DNA of 64,000 nucleotides from Paenibacillus pabuli (GTDB lineage Bacteria > Bacillota > Bacilli > Paenibacillales > Paenibacillaceae): assembly GCF_039831995.1 (NCBI RefSeq), contig NZ_JBDOIO010000003.1, positions 434,001-498,000 on the forward strand, in the 5' to 3' direction. The notes beneath the pieces were generated by a model. It did not search any database, had not been told where the DNA came from, and saw only the letters and a program-made list of their open reading frames with translations. Shown here one piece after another: positions 28,750-39,087 of the stretch; position 1 is the stretch's first letter; each line of letters begins with the position of its first letter. The translations under genes and the position numbers were made by a program.

Positions 28750-28778
28750 TTGAAAAAAAACAAGAAAGTATGTATATT
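28750..28778 (+). promoter_or_regulatory. Sigma-A promoter of rph
   Basis: TTGAAA (28750-28755) and TATATT (28773-28778) are exactly 17 bases apart. Transcription would start near 28785, about 240 bases before the rph start codon. Confidence 0.6.
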
Positions 28779-28829
28779 TTATTCCACTTAATTTTATTTT
28801 ACATCTTGGACTTGGATTTGTCAATGCTC

Positions 28830-28995
28830 ATTTTTGCCCCAAAAATGGGGGGGAGGAGGATCGAAAGATAGGTGTTTTGGTATAGAAGCAGCTGAAATAG
28901 GTCAAAAACATACGATAAACAAGAGTTGATGACTAGAGCCGCAGGTTGGTGGAATACGTGGTCAGTTTGCGCACAGTACAAGCTCTTTGTTTTTC
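28830..28995 (+). promoter_or_regulatory. Candidate regulatory leader of rph
   Basis: ATTTTTG-CCC-CAAAAAT (28830-28846) is a perfect hairpin. Its CCCC can alternatively pair with the GGGG that follows, leaving or hiding a GGGAGGAGG stretch. A possible 7-codon frame (MFWYRSS, 28872-28895) follows. Further down AAACAAGAG (28917-28925) can pair with CTCTTTGTTT (28983-28992), which runs into TTTTT just before the rph SD. Attenuation is inferred from this geometry only. Confidence 0.35.
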
Positions 28996-29023
28996 TAAAT
29001 TCACTGGTTAGAGGAGAGGTTGA

Positions 29024-31642
<2,619 letters not shown>

Positions 31643-31860
31643 TAGATCATCATACTAAGGATATGCTTATACTCCCTTGTATAAATGCTGAAAATGTGCA
31701 TTATGAGTTGAATCTGAGAGTGGGGCTTCAATCCCTCGTATACGAAAAGCAAATATCCGTTTGCTTGCTGTGAAATGGGGGGCGGAATGCAGCCTTGGTA
31801 ATCTCTTCAGTGCTAATCATACTTGATTGAACTATCAACGAACGATAGTTTAATAAAAGC

Positions 31861-31905
31861 AAGAAGGCAGCCGACCAATGTGGTCGGCTTTTTTTGTTCA
31901 ACTAA
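31861..31905. terminator. Bidirectional terminator repeat between rph and marR
   Basis: AGCCGACCA pairs with TGGTCGGCT around ATG, then TTTTTTTGTTCAACTAA. It is nearly identical over about 45 bases to the copy at 33927, with two differences. Confidence 0.85.
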
Positions 31906-32349
31906 CTAAGATCTTGTGTTTGTCCTTTCAGCTAACTTAGTTATTAACTCAATATCTTGATTGGTTAAGTGTTCAAAAAAATGCTTACGTATTGCCTTGG
32001 AGAGGAAGGGACGAGCATCATCCAATATTGATCTTCCAACAGAAGTGATCATGACTTGAATCCCGCGATCTGTGTCGAGTGGTTTCCTCGTTACTAGCCC
32101 ACGTTTTTCCATACGCTTCAGATGATGAGATAATCGACTTTTATCCCAGTCCATAGAGTCGGCTAATTCCTGTTGGCGAAGGCTACCGTTCCCCAAAAGG
32201 ACTAATCGATCTAACACTCCGAAATCACCCTCTGATAGTCCTGTGTGATCGGACATGTCCTTAACTACACGCCCGAAGATAGCCTGAAAGGAACCTTTCC
32301 ACATATGCCATATTCGCATTTCTTCTTCATTTAGTTCGTTTTTATCCAT
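31906..32349 (-). CDS. MarR-family transcriptional regulator
   Basis: Winged-helix dimeric regulator (147 aa from the ATG at 32349; a TTG at 32385 is in frame but would place an operator inside the gene). The DNA-binding part (LRQQELADSMDWDKSRLSHHLKRMEKRGLV) sits in the middle, with dimerisation helices at both ends. Divergent to an SDR gene with two matching inverted repeats in between, so it probably represses both itself and the SDR gene until a ligand binds. Neither possible start has a convincing SD. Confidence 0.88.
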   Translation of the reverse strand: MDKNELNEEEMRIWHMWKGSFQAIFGRVVKDMSDHTGLSEGDFGVLDRLVLLGNGSLRQQELADSMDWDKSRLSHHLKRMEKRGLVTRKPLDTDRGIQVMITSVGRSILDDARPFLSKAIRKHFFEHLTNQDIELITKLAERTNTRS

Positions 32350-32366
32350 AGAAGCATAATAACATG

Positions 32367-32380
32367 GTTGACGTGTCAAC
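32367..32380. promoter_or_regulatory. Candidate MarR operator 1
   Basis: GTTGAC-GT-GTCAAC is a perfect 6-2-6 inverted repeat 18 bases upstream of the marR start. Confidence 0.6.
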
Positions 32381-32404
32381 TTCAACGTGTTAGTATCGTT
32401 TCAG

Positions 32405-32418
32405 GTTGACACATCAAC
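32405..32418. promoter_or_regulatory. Candidate MarR operator 2
   Basis: GTTGA-CACA-TCAAC repeats the operator 1 half-sites, with centres 38 bases apart. It lies on the SDR side of the divergent promoter region. Confidence 0.6.
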
Positions 32419-32465
32419 TTCGGTTTATGTTTGCTCACCAATCGATAATAAAGGAGATTATTACT

Positions 32466-33218
32466 ATGCAAGATAAACTCGTCGCTCTGGTCACTGGGGC
32501 TAACAAAGGTATCGGTCTACAAATTGCGAAGGAGCTAGTGGAACAAGGATTCATTGTTCTTGTCGGATCACGAAGCCCCGAGAATGGAAAAACTGCAGCA
32601 AAAAGTATCGGTTCGGGTGCGAACGCTATCCAGCTTGATGTAACGGATCAGGACTCCATTGTCGCTGCAGCAGAGCATATACAGAACGAATTTGGTCGTC
32701 TCGATGTACTTGTAAACAATGCGGGTATTTCACATGCTGGTAAACCGAGTGATTCTTTTCCAAGCAGTGGCGCGGCCAGTGGTCTTATGACCATCGCTTC
32801 GCTTGAAGACATTCGTACGGTTTATGAAACGAATGTTTTTGGTGTCATTGCTGTTACTCAGGCCATGCTGCCACTTTTGCGTGAGGCTCCGGCAGCACGC
32901 ATCGTCAACATGGGCAGCACTGGCGGATCCCTTAGTTGGAACTCCATTCCGGAAAACTCGCATCGTGCGATGTTTGGGGCCTATTCGGCTTCAAAATCGG
33001 CAGTTCATGCAGTGACACTTGCCTTTGCCTTTGCACTTGAATCGACAAATATTAAGGTTAATGCGGCATGTCCAGGCTTTACATCGACTGCACTCAATAA
33101 TTTTGCTGGCACTCGTAGTGTTGAACAAGGGGCCCGTGAAGCGGTTCGGCTTGCAATGATTGGTGCGGACGGTCCAACAGGAACATTCTCGGATGAGGAT
33201 GGACCCATTGCGTGGTAA
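32466..33218 (+). CDS. Short-chain dehydrogenase/reductase
   Basis: Classical NAD(P)-dependent SDR (250 aa from the ATG at 32466 with SD AAAGGAGA; the frame is open further upstream through the operator). The cofactor motif TGANKGIG is at residues 11-18, NNAG follows, the catalytic Ser is in NMGSTGG and the YSASK motif supplies Tyr and Lys. It resembles carbonyl-reductase-like SDRs often found under MarR control. The substrate is unknown, probably a reactive carbonyl or quinone. A second, broken SDR follows in the same direction. Confidence 0.88.
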   Translation: MQDKLVALVTGANKGIGLQIAKELVEQGFIVLVGSRSPENGKTAAKSIGSGANAIQLDVTDQDSIVAAAEHIQNEFGRLDVLVNNAGISHAGKPSDSFPSSGAASGLMTIASLEDIRTVYETNVFGVIAVTQAMLPLLREAPAARIVNMGSTGGSLSWNSIPENSHRAMFGAYSASKSAVHAVTLAFAFALESTNIKVNAACPGFTSTALNNFAGTRSVEQGAREAVRLAMIGADGPTGTFSDEDGPIAW

Positions 33219-33264
33219 TCATATTTTATACAACAATGGTTAATCGCTTAAGGGGGATTTCATC

Positions 33265-33752
33265 ATGCGTGTTTTCGTAACAGGAGCAACAGGTTACATT
33301 GGTTCCGCTGTCTTACGCGAACTCATTGATGCAGGTCATCAGGTCGTTGGTCTTGTGCGTTCAGACAATAGCGCAGCAAAACTAAAAGAGTTCGGGGCCG
33401 AAGCGCACCATGGCGACATCGAAGACCTCGACAGCCTTCGTAGTGGTGCGGCTGCTGCGGATGGTGTCATTCATCTGGCATTCAATCACGACTTTTCGAA
33501 CTTCGCCGGGGCACTCACAGCAGATCTGCATGCCGTCGTCGTGACATTGCAGGTGTTATTGGTAAACAACTTAACGTACCTGTAATTAGCATTTCTCGTG
33601 AAGAGGCAGTCGCTCACTTCGGCTTCATTAGCACGCTAGCATCGCTAGATATCCCGAGATCAAGCGCTGCAACTCAGGAACTTCTAGGGTGGAGGCCGGT
33701 GCAACGTGCACTGATCCCCGACCTCGAACAGTCTCACTATTTTAACAACTGA
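33265..33752 (+). pseudogene. Extended SDR (NAD-dependent epimerase-like) with internal deletion
   Basis: The first 90 codons are a good N-terminal Rossmann domain (MRVFVTGATGYIGSAVL ... DLDSLRSGA ... IHLAF). The frame then shifts, and the remaining coding similarity is the C-terminal end in another frame (DIAGVIGKQLNVPVISISREE ... ELLGWRPV ... LEQSHYF, stop 33750-33752). The usual middle part of over 100 residues, including the YxxxK active site, is missing near 33530-33545. Intact relatives have about 290 residues. The start has SD AAGGGGG, so a truncated peptide could still be made. Confidence 0.8.
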
Positions 33753-34234
33753 TTAGAAGGCTCCATAAAACCCTTTTTAGGTTGCTTCCCGCACTCATTG
33801 TTGTTGTCTAATAGTAGCAGTTATCCTAATGCTTATTGAAAGCAATCAATATTAAAAGGAATATAACAGTAAGAAGGCAGGGGCGTTTAGCAGTTTTGTA
33901 TTTAAAAAGAGGCTTATTATAACCAAAGAAGGCAGCCGACCCATGTGGTCGGCTTCTTTTGTTCAACTAATTGGTGGCAGGATAGCACAATAAAAAACGA
34001 TAAAGCAAAAATCCAGCGTTATTGGCTTATCTTATTATATTTTGAGGAAGAACCTGTGGGATTCTTTGTCCTGCACTATTCACTTCAGGAATGCTAAACG
34101 ATTACGCTAACGGGAAACGATAGCTAAATATAAATAAAACTGCGGCCGACCAATTGAGCGGCTGCAGTTTCTTTACCCTAACTGGTGATTAAAACCCCAG
34201 TTTTGGTGTGACATAAAAAATACAGTACTTGAGA
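33753..34234. other. Gene-free region with two terminator-type repeats
   Basis: Contains the repeat at 33927-33974 and the stem AACTGC-GGCCG/CGGC-GCAGTT at 34139-34170, which would end the minus-strand ridA gene. No coding frame is supported. Confidence 0.5.
33927..33974 (+). terminator. Terminator repeat, second near-identical copy
   Basis: AGCCGACC pairs with GGTCGGCT around CATGT, followed by TCTTTTGTTCAACTAA. It differs from the copy at 31861 at two positions over about 45 bases. Confidence 0.75.
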
Positions 34235-34618
34235 TTAGGCCATGTGTGCGACGGCGCTGATTTCGATCAGTTGCTCAGGAGATGCCAGGAATGTCACGCC
34301 AATACAGCTACCGGCCGGTCGGTGTTGTCCCATATATTCCTTGAAGAGTTGGATGCATGTCTCGATATGCTCTTGCGCGTTGGTCAGATAGATTTCCACA
34401 TAAGCGAGGTTTGACTTCGTGATACCAAACTCTGCTAGCACGCGATCGAGATTCTTCAGCGTCTGCAGGGTTTGTGCCTCGATATCGTTTTCGCCAACAA
34501 AGGCGCCCTCCGTATCGTGGGAAAATTGTCCCGAAATGTAAACCGTGCCGTTGACGCTGTACCCCTGAGCGATACCGTGATCCCAAAGGTCGTGATTGTA
34601 GGTTTTGATATTAGTCAT
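34235..34618 (-). CDS. RidA/YjgF/UK114-family protein
   Basis: Trimeric enamine/imine deaminase family (127 aa, full length). The GYSVNGTVYISGQ N-terminal segment, the LKNLDRVLAEFG helix and the RPAGSCIGV motif with the conserved carboxylate-binding Arg are present, followed by EISAVA. The strong SD GAGGAGAG precedes the ATG. Members hydrolyse reactive 2-aminoacrylate-type enamines, but several subgroups have other substrates. It stands alone between terminators. Confidence 0.9.
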   Translation of the reverse strand: MTNIKTYNHDLWDHGIAQGYSVNGTVYISGQFSHDTEGAFVGENDIEAQTLQTLKNLDRVLAEFGITKSNLAYVEIYLTNAQEHIETCIQLFKEYMGQHRPAGSCIGVTFLASPEQLIEISAVAHMA

Positions 34619-34935
34619 TTTTTTCTCTCCTCAATTCAAAGTAAGGTTAGTATAAAATGAGCGCAAATAAAAATATAGTACGCACTTTAATGATAGATAC
34701 TATCTAAAGGGGTAGTGTACATCTACGCGGTTAACGACGGAGAGAACTCTATCGCCGATTCTTTTATCCTGTGTTAGCGGCGAACTCTCATTTAGAGATC
34801 TGGAGCTGTTCAACTATTGGGCAGGATAGAACAGGTCACTATTTATAGAATGTTTGGAGTTTTAGAAAACGGGTAAGTTTTAGAAAGTATAGCTATTTGT
34901 CAGGGTTCTTTCACTTATTTATAGGGGGAAGTTAC
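34619..34935. other. Intergenic region upstream of ridA
   Basis: No gene is supported. GATAG-ATA-CTATC, near 34695-34707, is an inverted repeat that could be an operator for ridA. A frame ending MFGVLENG near 34877 has no start and may be debris. Confidence 0.35.
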
Positions 34936-35130
34936 ATGTTGCTAAACAATTTTCTAGAGGCCTTGGTTACTCATAATTCATCTATATCTATACACTTAGT
35001 TAGTGGAGAGTATTACATAGGTCAATATGAACTTACGTCTGATCCAAATATTATTCTAATGAAAACTTCTAGTGGTGAAGTGAAAATACAACTTTGGACG
35101 ATTAAACGCTTTAAACTGTTAGGTAACTAG
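34936..35130 (+). CDS. Small hypothetical protein, Sm-like sequence pattern
   Basis: A 64-codon gene with SD AGGGGGAAG seven bases before the ATG and its own terminator. The product contains ISIHLVSGEYYIGQYEL ... DPNIILM ... EVKIQLWTIKRFKLLGN. The spacing of hydrophobic residues, the Gly and the D-x-N-x-x-L resembles the Sm1 motif, and the tail resembles Sm2, which would suggest a small RNA-binding beta-barrel. This is pattern resemblance only; I do not recognise a named family. Confidence 0.55.
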   Translation: MLLNNFLEALVTHNSSISIHLVSGEYYIGQYELTSDPNIILMKTSSGEVKIQLWTIKRFKLLGN

Positions 35131-35197
35131 AAAGTCATTGAACATTTGAGGAAAACTAACTTCAGAGGAATGGGTTAAAGCCGGATTGGTCACTTTG

Positions 35198-35240
35198 CAA
35201 AACCGCCACATATGCTTATCTAATGGCGGTTTTTTTTGTT
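35198..35240 (+). terminator. Intrinsic terminator after the small Sm-like gene
   Basis: AAAACCGCCA pairs with TGGCGGTTTT, followed by TTTTG. Confidence 0.85.
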
Positions 35241-35322
35241 CCGATTAGCTGATATTTTGCTTCATCCAGATGATCCATCGAGGTGTGAGTATTTTAAAAT
35301 GTATTTTAGGTGAATTAATTTA

Positions 35323-35335
35323 CACACAGCGTGTG
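35323..35335. promoter_or_regulatory. Inverted repeat upstream of the GntR-SBP gene
   Basis: CACAC-AGC-GTGTG is a perfect 5-3-5 repeat about 20 bases upstream of a TATAAT-type -10 (35355-35360). It may be an autoregulatory operator. The flanking 35131-35432 stretch otherwise holds only the terminator and the promoter. Confidence 0.4.
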
Positions 35336-35432
35336 AAACTGGTTCATATCTGGTATAATAAAAATAATAATCAGGAAATACAATGAAATACAGCGGAACA
35401 TAAAAAGATGAAGAGGATAGGTGGAACGGCCA

Positions 35433-36806
35433 ATGGCGAAAATAGATCGTCATACTTTTCAGACCAGAACCAGACATATGTCTGCTGACCTGAAGCAAAA
35501 AATCAACTCTGGAGTATACAGTCCGGGAGAATTTCTGCCTTCCGAGTTGGCACTAACAGAACAGTATAAACTCAGCAAAAACTCCGTGAGATTCGTTCTG
35601 GATGAGCTTGTTCAGGAGGGATTGATTGTTAAAATTCCCAGGGTGGGCACACAGGTGACAAAGCCTACCTCCAAAGAAACCATCCGATTTGGTGTATATC
35701 CCTCGTTGTATAAAGAAGCGGGAATGGAAGAGCTAATTAACCGATTTCACGAGAAGCATCCACATATTCATGTGGAAACGATTGAGCTTCCTTATATGAA
35801 TTCAGACAATATCGCCAATCTTATCAGACTGGGGATTGTCGATGCGTTAACCATCAACTTGCAGGATATGTATCAATTCCAGGAAAAAAGGTATCTTGAT
35901 TTGTTTGTTGACCAGGATCGGCACGATAATATATACCCTTTTCTTACATCTTATTTTGAGAAGGAATCGGGTGTGCTGGCAGCACAGCCTTTCGTGTACT
36001 CACCTGTTATTTTGTGTTACAACAAGGAGCATCTGAGGGAGAAAAGACTTGGAGAACCAAACAGCAGCTGGAGCTGGGATGAACTTGCAACGCTGCTCAG
36101 GGAGCTTAAGGCGCCTCATCGATACAGCATCGCATTTCAGTTATTTTCCATGAATCGGTGGCCCATTTTCTGGATGCAAAATGAGGATGATCCATCTTCG
36201 ATTGAAACCAGTTCAGCTCAGAACGGAACTGCCTTGCCCACAGAAGGATTACGCTGGCTCAGGGATCTTGTGACAGAGGAAGGAATATTTCCACTGGCCT
36301 TGGCACAAGGTGAATTCGAAGCTGAGAAATTGTTTAAAGAGCAGAAGATATCGGTCATGCTAACCACATATTACATGCTTAATGAGCTGAAGAATGCGAA
36401 TTTTTCCTTTGATATCGCTCAGCTGCCGCATTTTAAGAATGATAAGACACTTCTTCTGTCCACAGCCATTGCTCTGAGCGCAGAATCGAGCCATAAGGAC
36501 ACGGCAGCCTGCTTTGTGAATTATCTCACTTCAGATGAGGCACAGACCTATATTAGGCAGAACACATACAGTTTACCTGCAAGCAGATATATTACGGAAG
36601 CGTTTTCTGTAGAGCTTAAAAACAAACCGTCCAGGTTGGAGCTTCATCGAGACTATAGTTCGAAATACATGACGTATCGCGATCTGTCGATTTCCATGCA
36701 AACCCAGATCCGTTTCGGAGAAAGCCTGAAGCAGTATATGTCTTATTTAACGGATGAAGAAGGCCTTGCTGAAGTGCTGCTTCCATCCAAAAGTCTCCAT
36801 TTATAA
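35433..36806 (+). CDS. GntR-type DNA-binding domain fused to a cytosolic solute-binding-protein domain
   Basis: Predicted transcription regulator (457 aa, ATG at 35433 with SD AGGTGG eight bases upstream). Residues 1-78 are a GntR winged helix (LKQKINSGVYSPGEFLPSELALTEQ, SVRFVLDELVQEGLIV). From about 85 to the end the sequence is a family 1 extracellular SBP (IRFGVYPS ... MEELINRFHEKHP ... SWSWDELATLLREL ... SSHKDTAACFVNYLTS) without a signal peptide or lipobox, so it must act inside the cell. The SBP part is expected to be the ligand sensor, in place of the usual FCD/UTRA domain. It lies directly upstream of the eight-gene operon at 36974-47851 and is its likely regulator. Confidence 0.9.
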   Translation: MAKIDRHTFQTRTRHMSADLKQKINSGVYSPGEFLPSELALTEQYKLSKNSVRFVLDELVQEGLIVKIPRVGTQVTKPTSKETIRFGVYPSLYKEAGMEELINRFHEKHPHIHVETIELPYMNSDNIANLIRLGIVDALTINLQDMYQFQEKRYLDLFVDQDRHDNIYPFLTSYFEKESGVLAAQPFVYSPVILCYNKEHLREKRLGEPNSSWSWDELATLLRELKAPHRYSIAFQLFSMNRWPIFWMQNEDDPSSIETSSAQNGTALPTEGLRWLRDLVTEEGIFPLALAQGEFEAEKLFKEQKISVMLTTYYMLNELKNANFSFDIAQLPHFKNDKTLLLSTAIALSAESSHKDTAACFVNYLTSDEAQTYIRQNTYSLPASRYITEAFSVELKNKPSRLELHRDYSSKYMTYRDLSISMQTQIRFGESLKQYMSYLTDEEGLAEVLLPSKSLHL

Positions 36807-36823
36807 AAAACGAATAGGCGACA

Positions 36824-36857
36824 TAAAAAAGCACTTCCTTTGGGAAGTGCTTTTTTA
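36824..36857 (+). terminator. Intrinsic terminator after the GntR-SBP gene
   Basis: AAAAGCACTTCC pairs with GGAAGTGCTTTT around TTTG, followed by a T-run. Confidence 0.9.
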
Positions 36858-36876
36858 TGAACTACAAAAGAACCAG

Positions 36877-36920
36877 TTGACAGATAATACGGTATATGCT
36901 AATTTCTTATTGAAAATAAG
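36877..36920 (+). promoter_or_regulatory. Promoter and candidate operator of the pathway operon
   Basis: A consensus TTGACA (36877-36882) is 17 bases from TAATTT (36900-36905). Directly behind it lies the perfect inverted repeat CTTATT-GAA-AATAAG (36906-36920), at the expected start point. This is a plausible repressor site for the GntR-SBP protein. Confidence 0.55.
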
Positions 36921-36973
36921 TACCACATATGATCCAATTATAAGCCTTAACAAGGAGAGGTGACCGTATTCGG

Positions 36974-37990
36974 ATGAAGACCGTGGCTGAATTGGAAGCA
37001 AAGCTTTCGGAGGCATCAGACCGGCTAATCAACGACTTACATAAAGTGGAAGGGGATCTTCTTATATTAGGCGCAGGAGGGAAGATGGGTCCGAGTCTAG
37101 CTAAATTGGCCGCAGAAGCCATCAAGGCGGGTGGAATGAACAAGAAAGTGACGGCTGTATCCCGATTTCAGGATCAGGAGGTGAAGAACGATCTTGAAAG
37201 TGCTGGTGTACAGACGATTTCCTGCGATCTTCTAAACGATCAAGAGTTAATGCAGCTGCCAGCAGCGGAAAACATCATATATATGGCAGGCAACAAGTTT
37301 GGTACAACGGGTAGAGAGTATTTTACATGGGCAATGAATACTTACTTGCCCGGAAGAGTGGCAAAAAAGTATAAAGATTCGCGTATCGTCGTTTTTTCTT
37401 CAGGTAACGTGTATCCTTTTTCCCCGGTGGGTCTCGGAGGAGTAGATGAATCGGTACCTCCTGAACCTCTCGGAGAATATGCACAATCCACACTGGGGAG
37501 AGAGCGGATATTTGAATACTTCTCTCACAAGTATGGCACGCCGATGCTGTTGTACCGCTTAAACTATGCCATTGATTTGCGTTATGGAGTGCTTCTCGAA
37601 ATTGCCAAAAAAGTCCACGAAGGCAAGCCGGTTTCGCTTGCGATGGGGCATGCCAACGTAATATGGCAGGGTGATGCCAATGAGATGGCCTTAAGGAGCC
37701 TGCTCAAGTGCCAAAGCCCTCCCGAAATTTTGAATGTGACCGGCCCTGAGACCATGTCAGTTCGCTGGGCGGCCCAGCAGTTTGCCGACAGGTTTGGTCT
37801 TCCTGCATCGTTTGAGGGAAGCGAATCCGAAACGGCGCTGCTCAGTAATGCAGCCAAGGCGTATCGTGAGTTCGGTTATCCGAGAGTAAGCCTGCTGGAA
37901 ATGATTGATTTCATTGCCGAATGGGTTGAATCAGGCGGACATACGTGGAATAAACCAACCCATTTTTCGGAAAGAAAGGGGAGGTTTTAG
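36974..37990 (+). CDS. Extended SDR, NAD-dependent epimerase/dehydratase family
   Basis: Rossmann-fold enzyme acting on a sugar or sugar derivative (338 aa). The nucleotide-binding turn GAGGKMG is near residues 32-38, IIYMAGNKFG follows, SSGNVYPF carries the catalytic Ser region, and Tyr is in GEYAQSTLGRER in place of the strict YxxxK. The C-terminal part contains ILNVTGPETMSVRWAA, typical of the substrate domain. It is the first gene of the operon; its last base overlaps the GTG of the DapA-like gene. The missing canonical YxxxK lysine spacing makes the exact reaction uncertain. Confidence 0.82.
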   Translation: MKTVAELEAKLSEASDRLINDLHKVEGDLLILGAGGKMGPSLAKLAAEAIKAGGMNKKVTAVSRFQDQEVKNDLESAGVQTISCDLLNDQELMQLPAAENIIYMAGNKFGTTGREYFTWAMNTYLPGRVAKKYKDSRIVVFSSGNVYPFSPVGLGGVDESVPPEPLGEYAQSTLGRERIFEYFSHKYGTPMLLYRLNYAIDLRYGVLLEIAKKVHEGKPVSLAMGHANVIWQGDANEMALRSLLKCQSPPEILNVTGPETMSVRWAAQQFADRFGLPASFEGSESETALLSNAAKAYREFGYPRVSLLEMIDFIAEWVESGGHTWNKPTHFSERKGRF

Positions 37991-39087
37991 TGCACAAAAC
38001 ACAAGCATTACTTACGCCGGAGCAGGCAGCTGCACTCCATGAAGGTCTAGTCATTCCTGCTCATCCGCTTGCCTTGAATGAACGCAGAGAGCTGGATGAA
38101 GTCTATCAAAGGCTGCTGACCCAATATTATATCGCTTCAGGAGCCGGCGGAGTTGCAGTTGGCGTGCATTCTACCCAATTCGAGATTCGGGATCCTAAGG
38201 TTAACCTCTACGAACGTGTGCTCCGCTTGGCGGCGGAGGAAACGGAGCAAGCCCGCCTACAACGGCCTTTCATTAAAGTGGCAGGCATCTGTGGGGACAT
38301 GGAACAGGCGGTGGAAGAAGCTGAGATCAGCAAAGGCCTCGGATATGATGCTGCCCTGCTGAGCATGGGTGGACTTGACGTATGGAGCGAGAATGAACTG
38401 CTTCGGCGTACGGAAAGGATAGCCGAAATCATGCCGGTGATCGGATTTTATCTTCAACCTTCTGTCGGCGGCCGTATGTTGAGCTTCGCTTTTTGGCAGG
38501 CTTTTGCCGAAATCGATAATGTCGTCGCCATCAAAATGGCTCCTTTTAACCGATATCAAACCATCGATGTCGTGCGAGCAGTTTGCTGCTCAAGCCGTCG
38601 GGATGACATTGCGCTGTACACGGGAAACGACGACAACATCCTCATTGATCTACTCACAACCTATCGCTTTGAAACGGAAGAAGGCACCATTGAGAAACAG
38701 ATCGTGGGCGGGCTGCTGGGTCACTTCGCTGTCTGGACACATAAAGCGGTCCAGCTGCTCGAAGAAGTGAAACGTCTCCGCGGGCAAAAGGGATCGCTAT
38801 TGTCATTGGAATGGCTCACGCGCAACGTGGAGATTACAGATGCCAATGCCGCTTTTTTTGATCCTGCCCATCAGTTTGCCGGCTGTATACCGGGGATACA
38901 CGAGGTTCTTCGAAGGCAGGGGCTCATGAGAGGAATCTGGTGCCTGAATCCGCAGGAGACTTTATCCGAAGGGCAAAAAGAGGAGATCGATCGTGTATAC
39001 CTCCAGTATCCTCACCTTCATGATGACGATTTTGTGAAGCAGCATCTGGATGAGTGGCTTAGGCTTGCTTCTCCTTCTCAGCCATGA
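37990..39087 (+). CDS. Dihydrodipicolinate synthase (DapA)-superfamily lyase
   Basis: Class I (Schiff-base) aldolase/dehydratase-like protein of 365 aa, longer than the roughly 300 aa of DapA. The putative Schiff-base Lys182 lies in VVAIKMAP, and the conserved Tyr is in IGFYLQPSVGG. The N-terminal GAGGVAVGVHSTQF corresponds to the substrate-binding loop but lacks the GTTGE of true DapA. The family cleaves or dehydrates 2-keto sugar acids. The GTG start overlaps the previous stop by one base and its stop overlaps the next start. Confidence 0.83.
   Translation: MHKTQALLTPEQAAALHEGLVIPAHPLALNERRELDEVYQRLLTQYYIASGAGGVAVGVHSTQFEIRDPKVNLYERVLRLAAEETEQARLQRPFIKVAGICGDMEQAVEEAEISKGLGYDAALLSMGGLDVWSENELLRRTERIAEIMPVIGFYLQPSVGGRMLSFAFWQAFAEIDNVVAIKMAPFNRYQTIDVVRAVCCSSRRDDIALYTGNDDNILIDLLTTYRFETEEGTIEKQIVGGLLGHFAVWTHKAVQLLEEVKRLRGQKGSLLSLEWLTRNVEITDANAAFFDPAHQFAGCIPGIHEVLRRQGLMRGIWCLNPQETLSEGQKEEIDRVYLQYPHLHDDDFVKQHLDEWLRLASPSQP

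Larger units (their letters stand above)
28411..29023 (+). other. Intergenic region and rph leader
   Basis: The first 330 bases carry no gene that I can support (a minus-strand frame at 28406-28651 lacks an SD). The rest holds the rph promoter and a leader of about 240 bases with overlapping hairpins and a possible 7-codon upstream frame. Confidence 0.5.
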
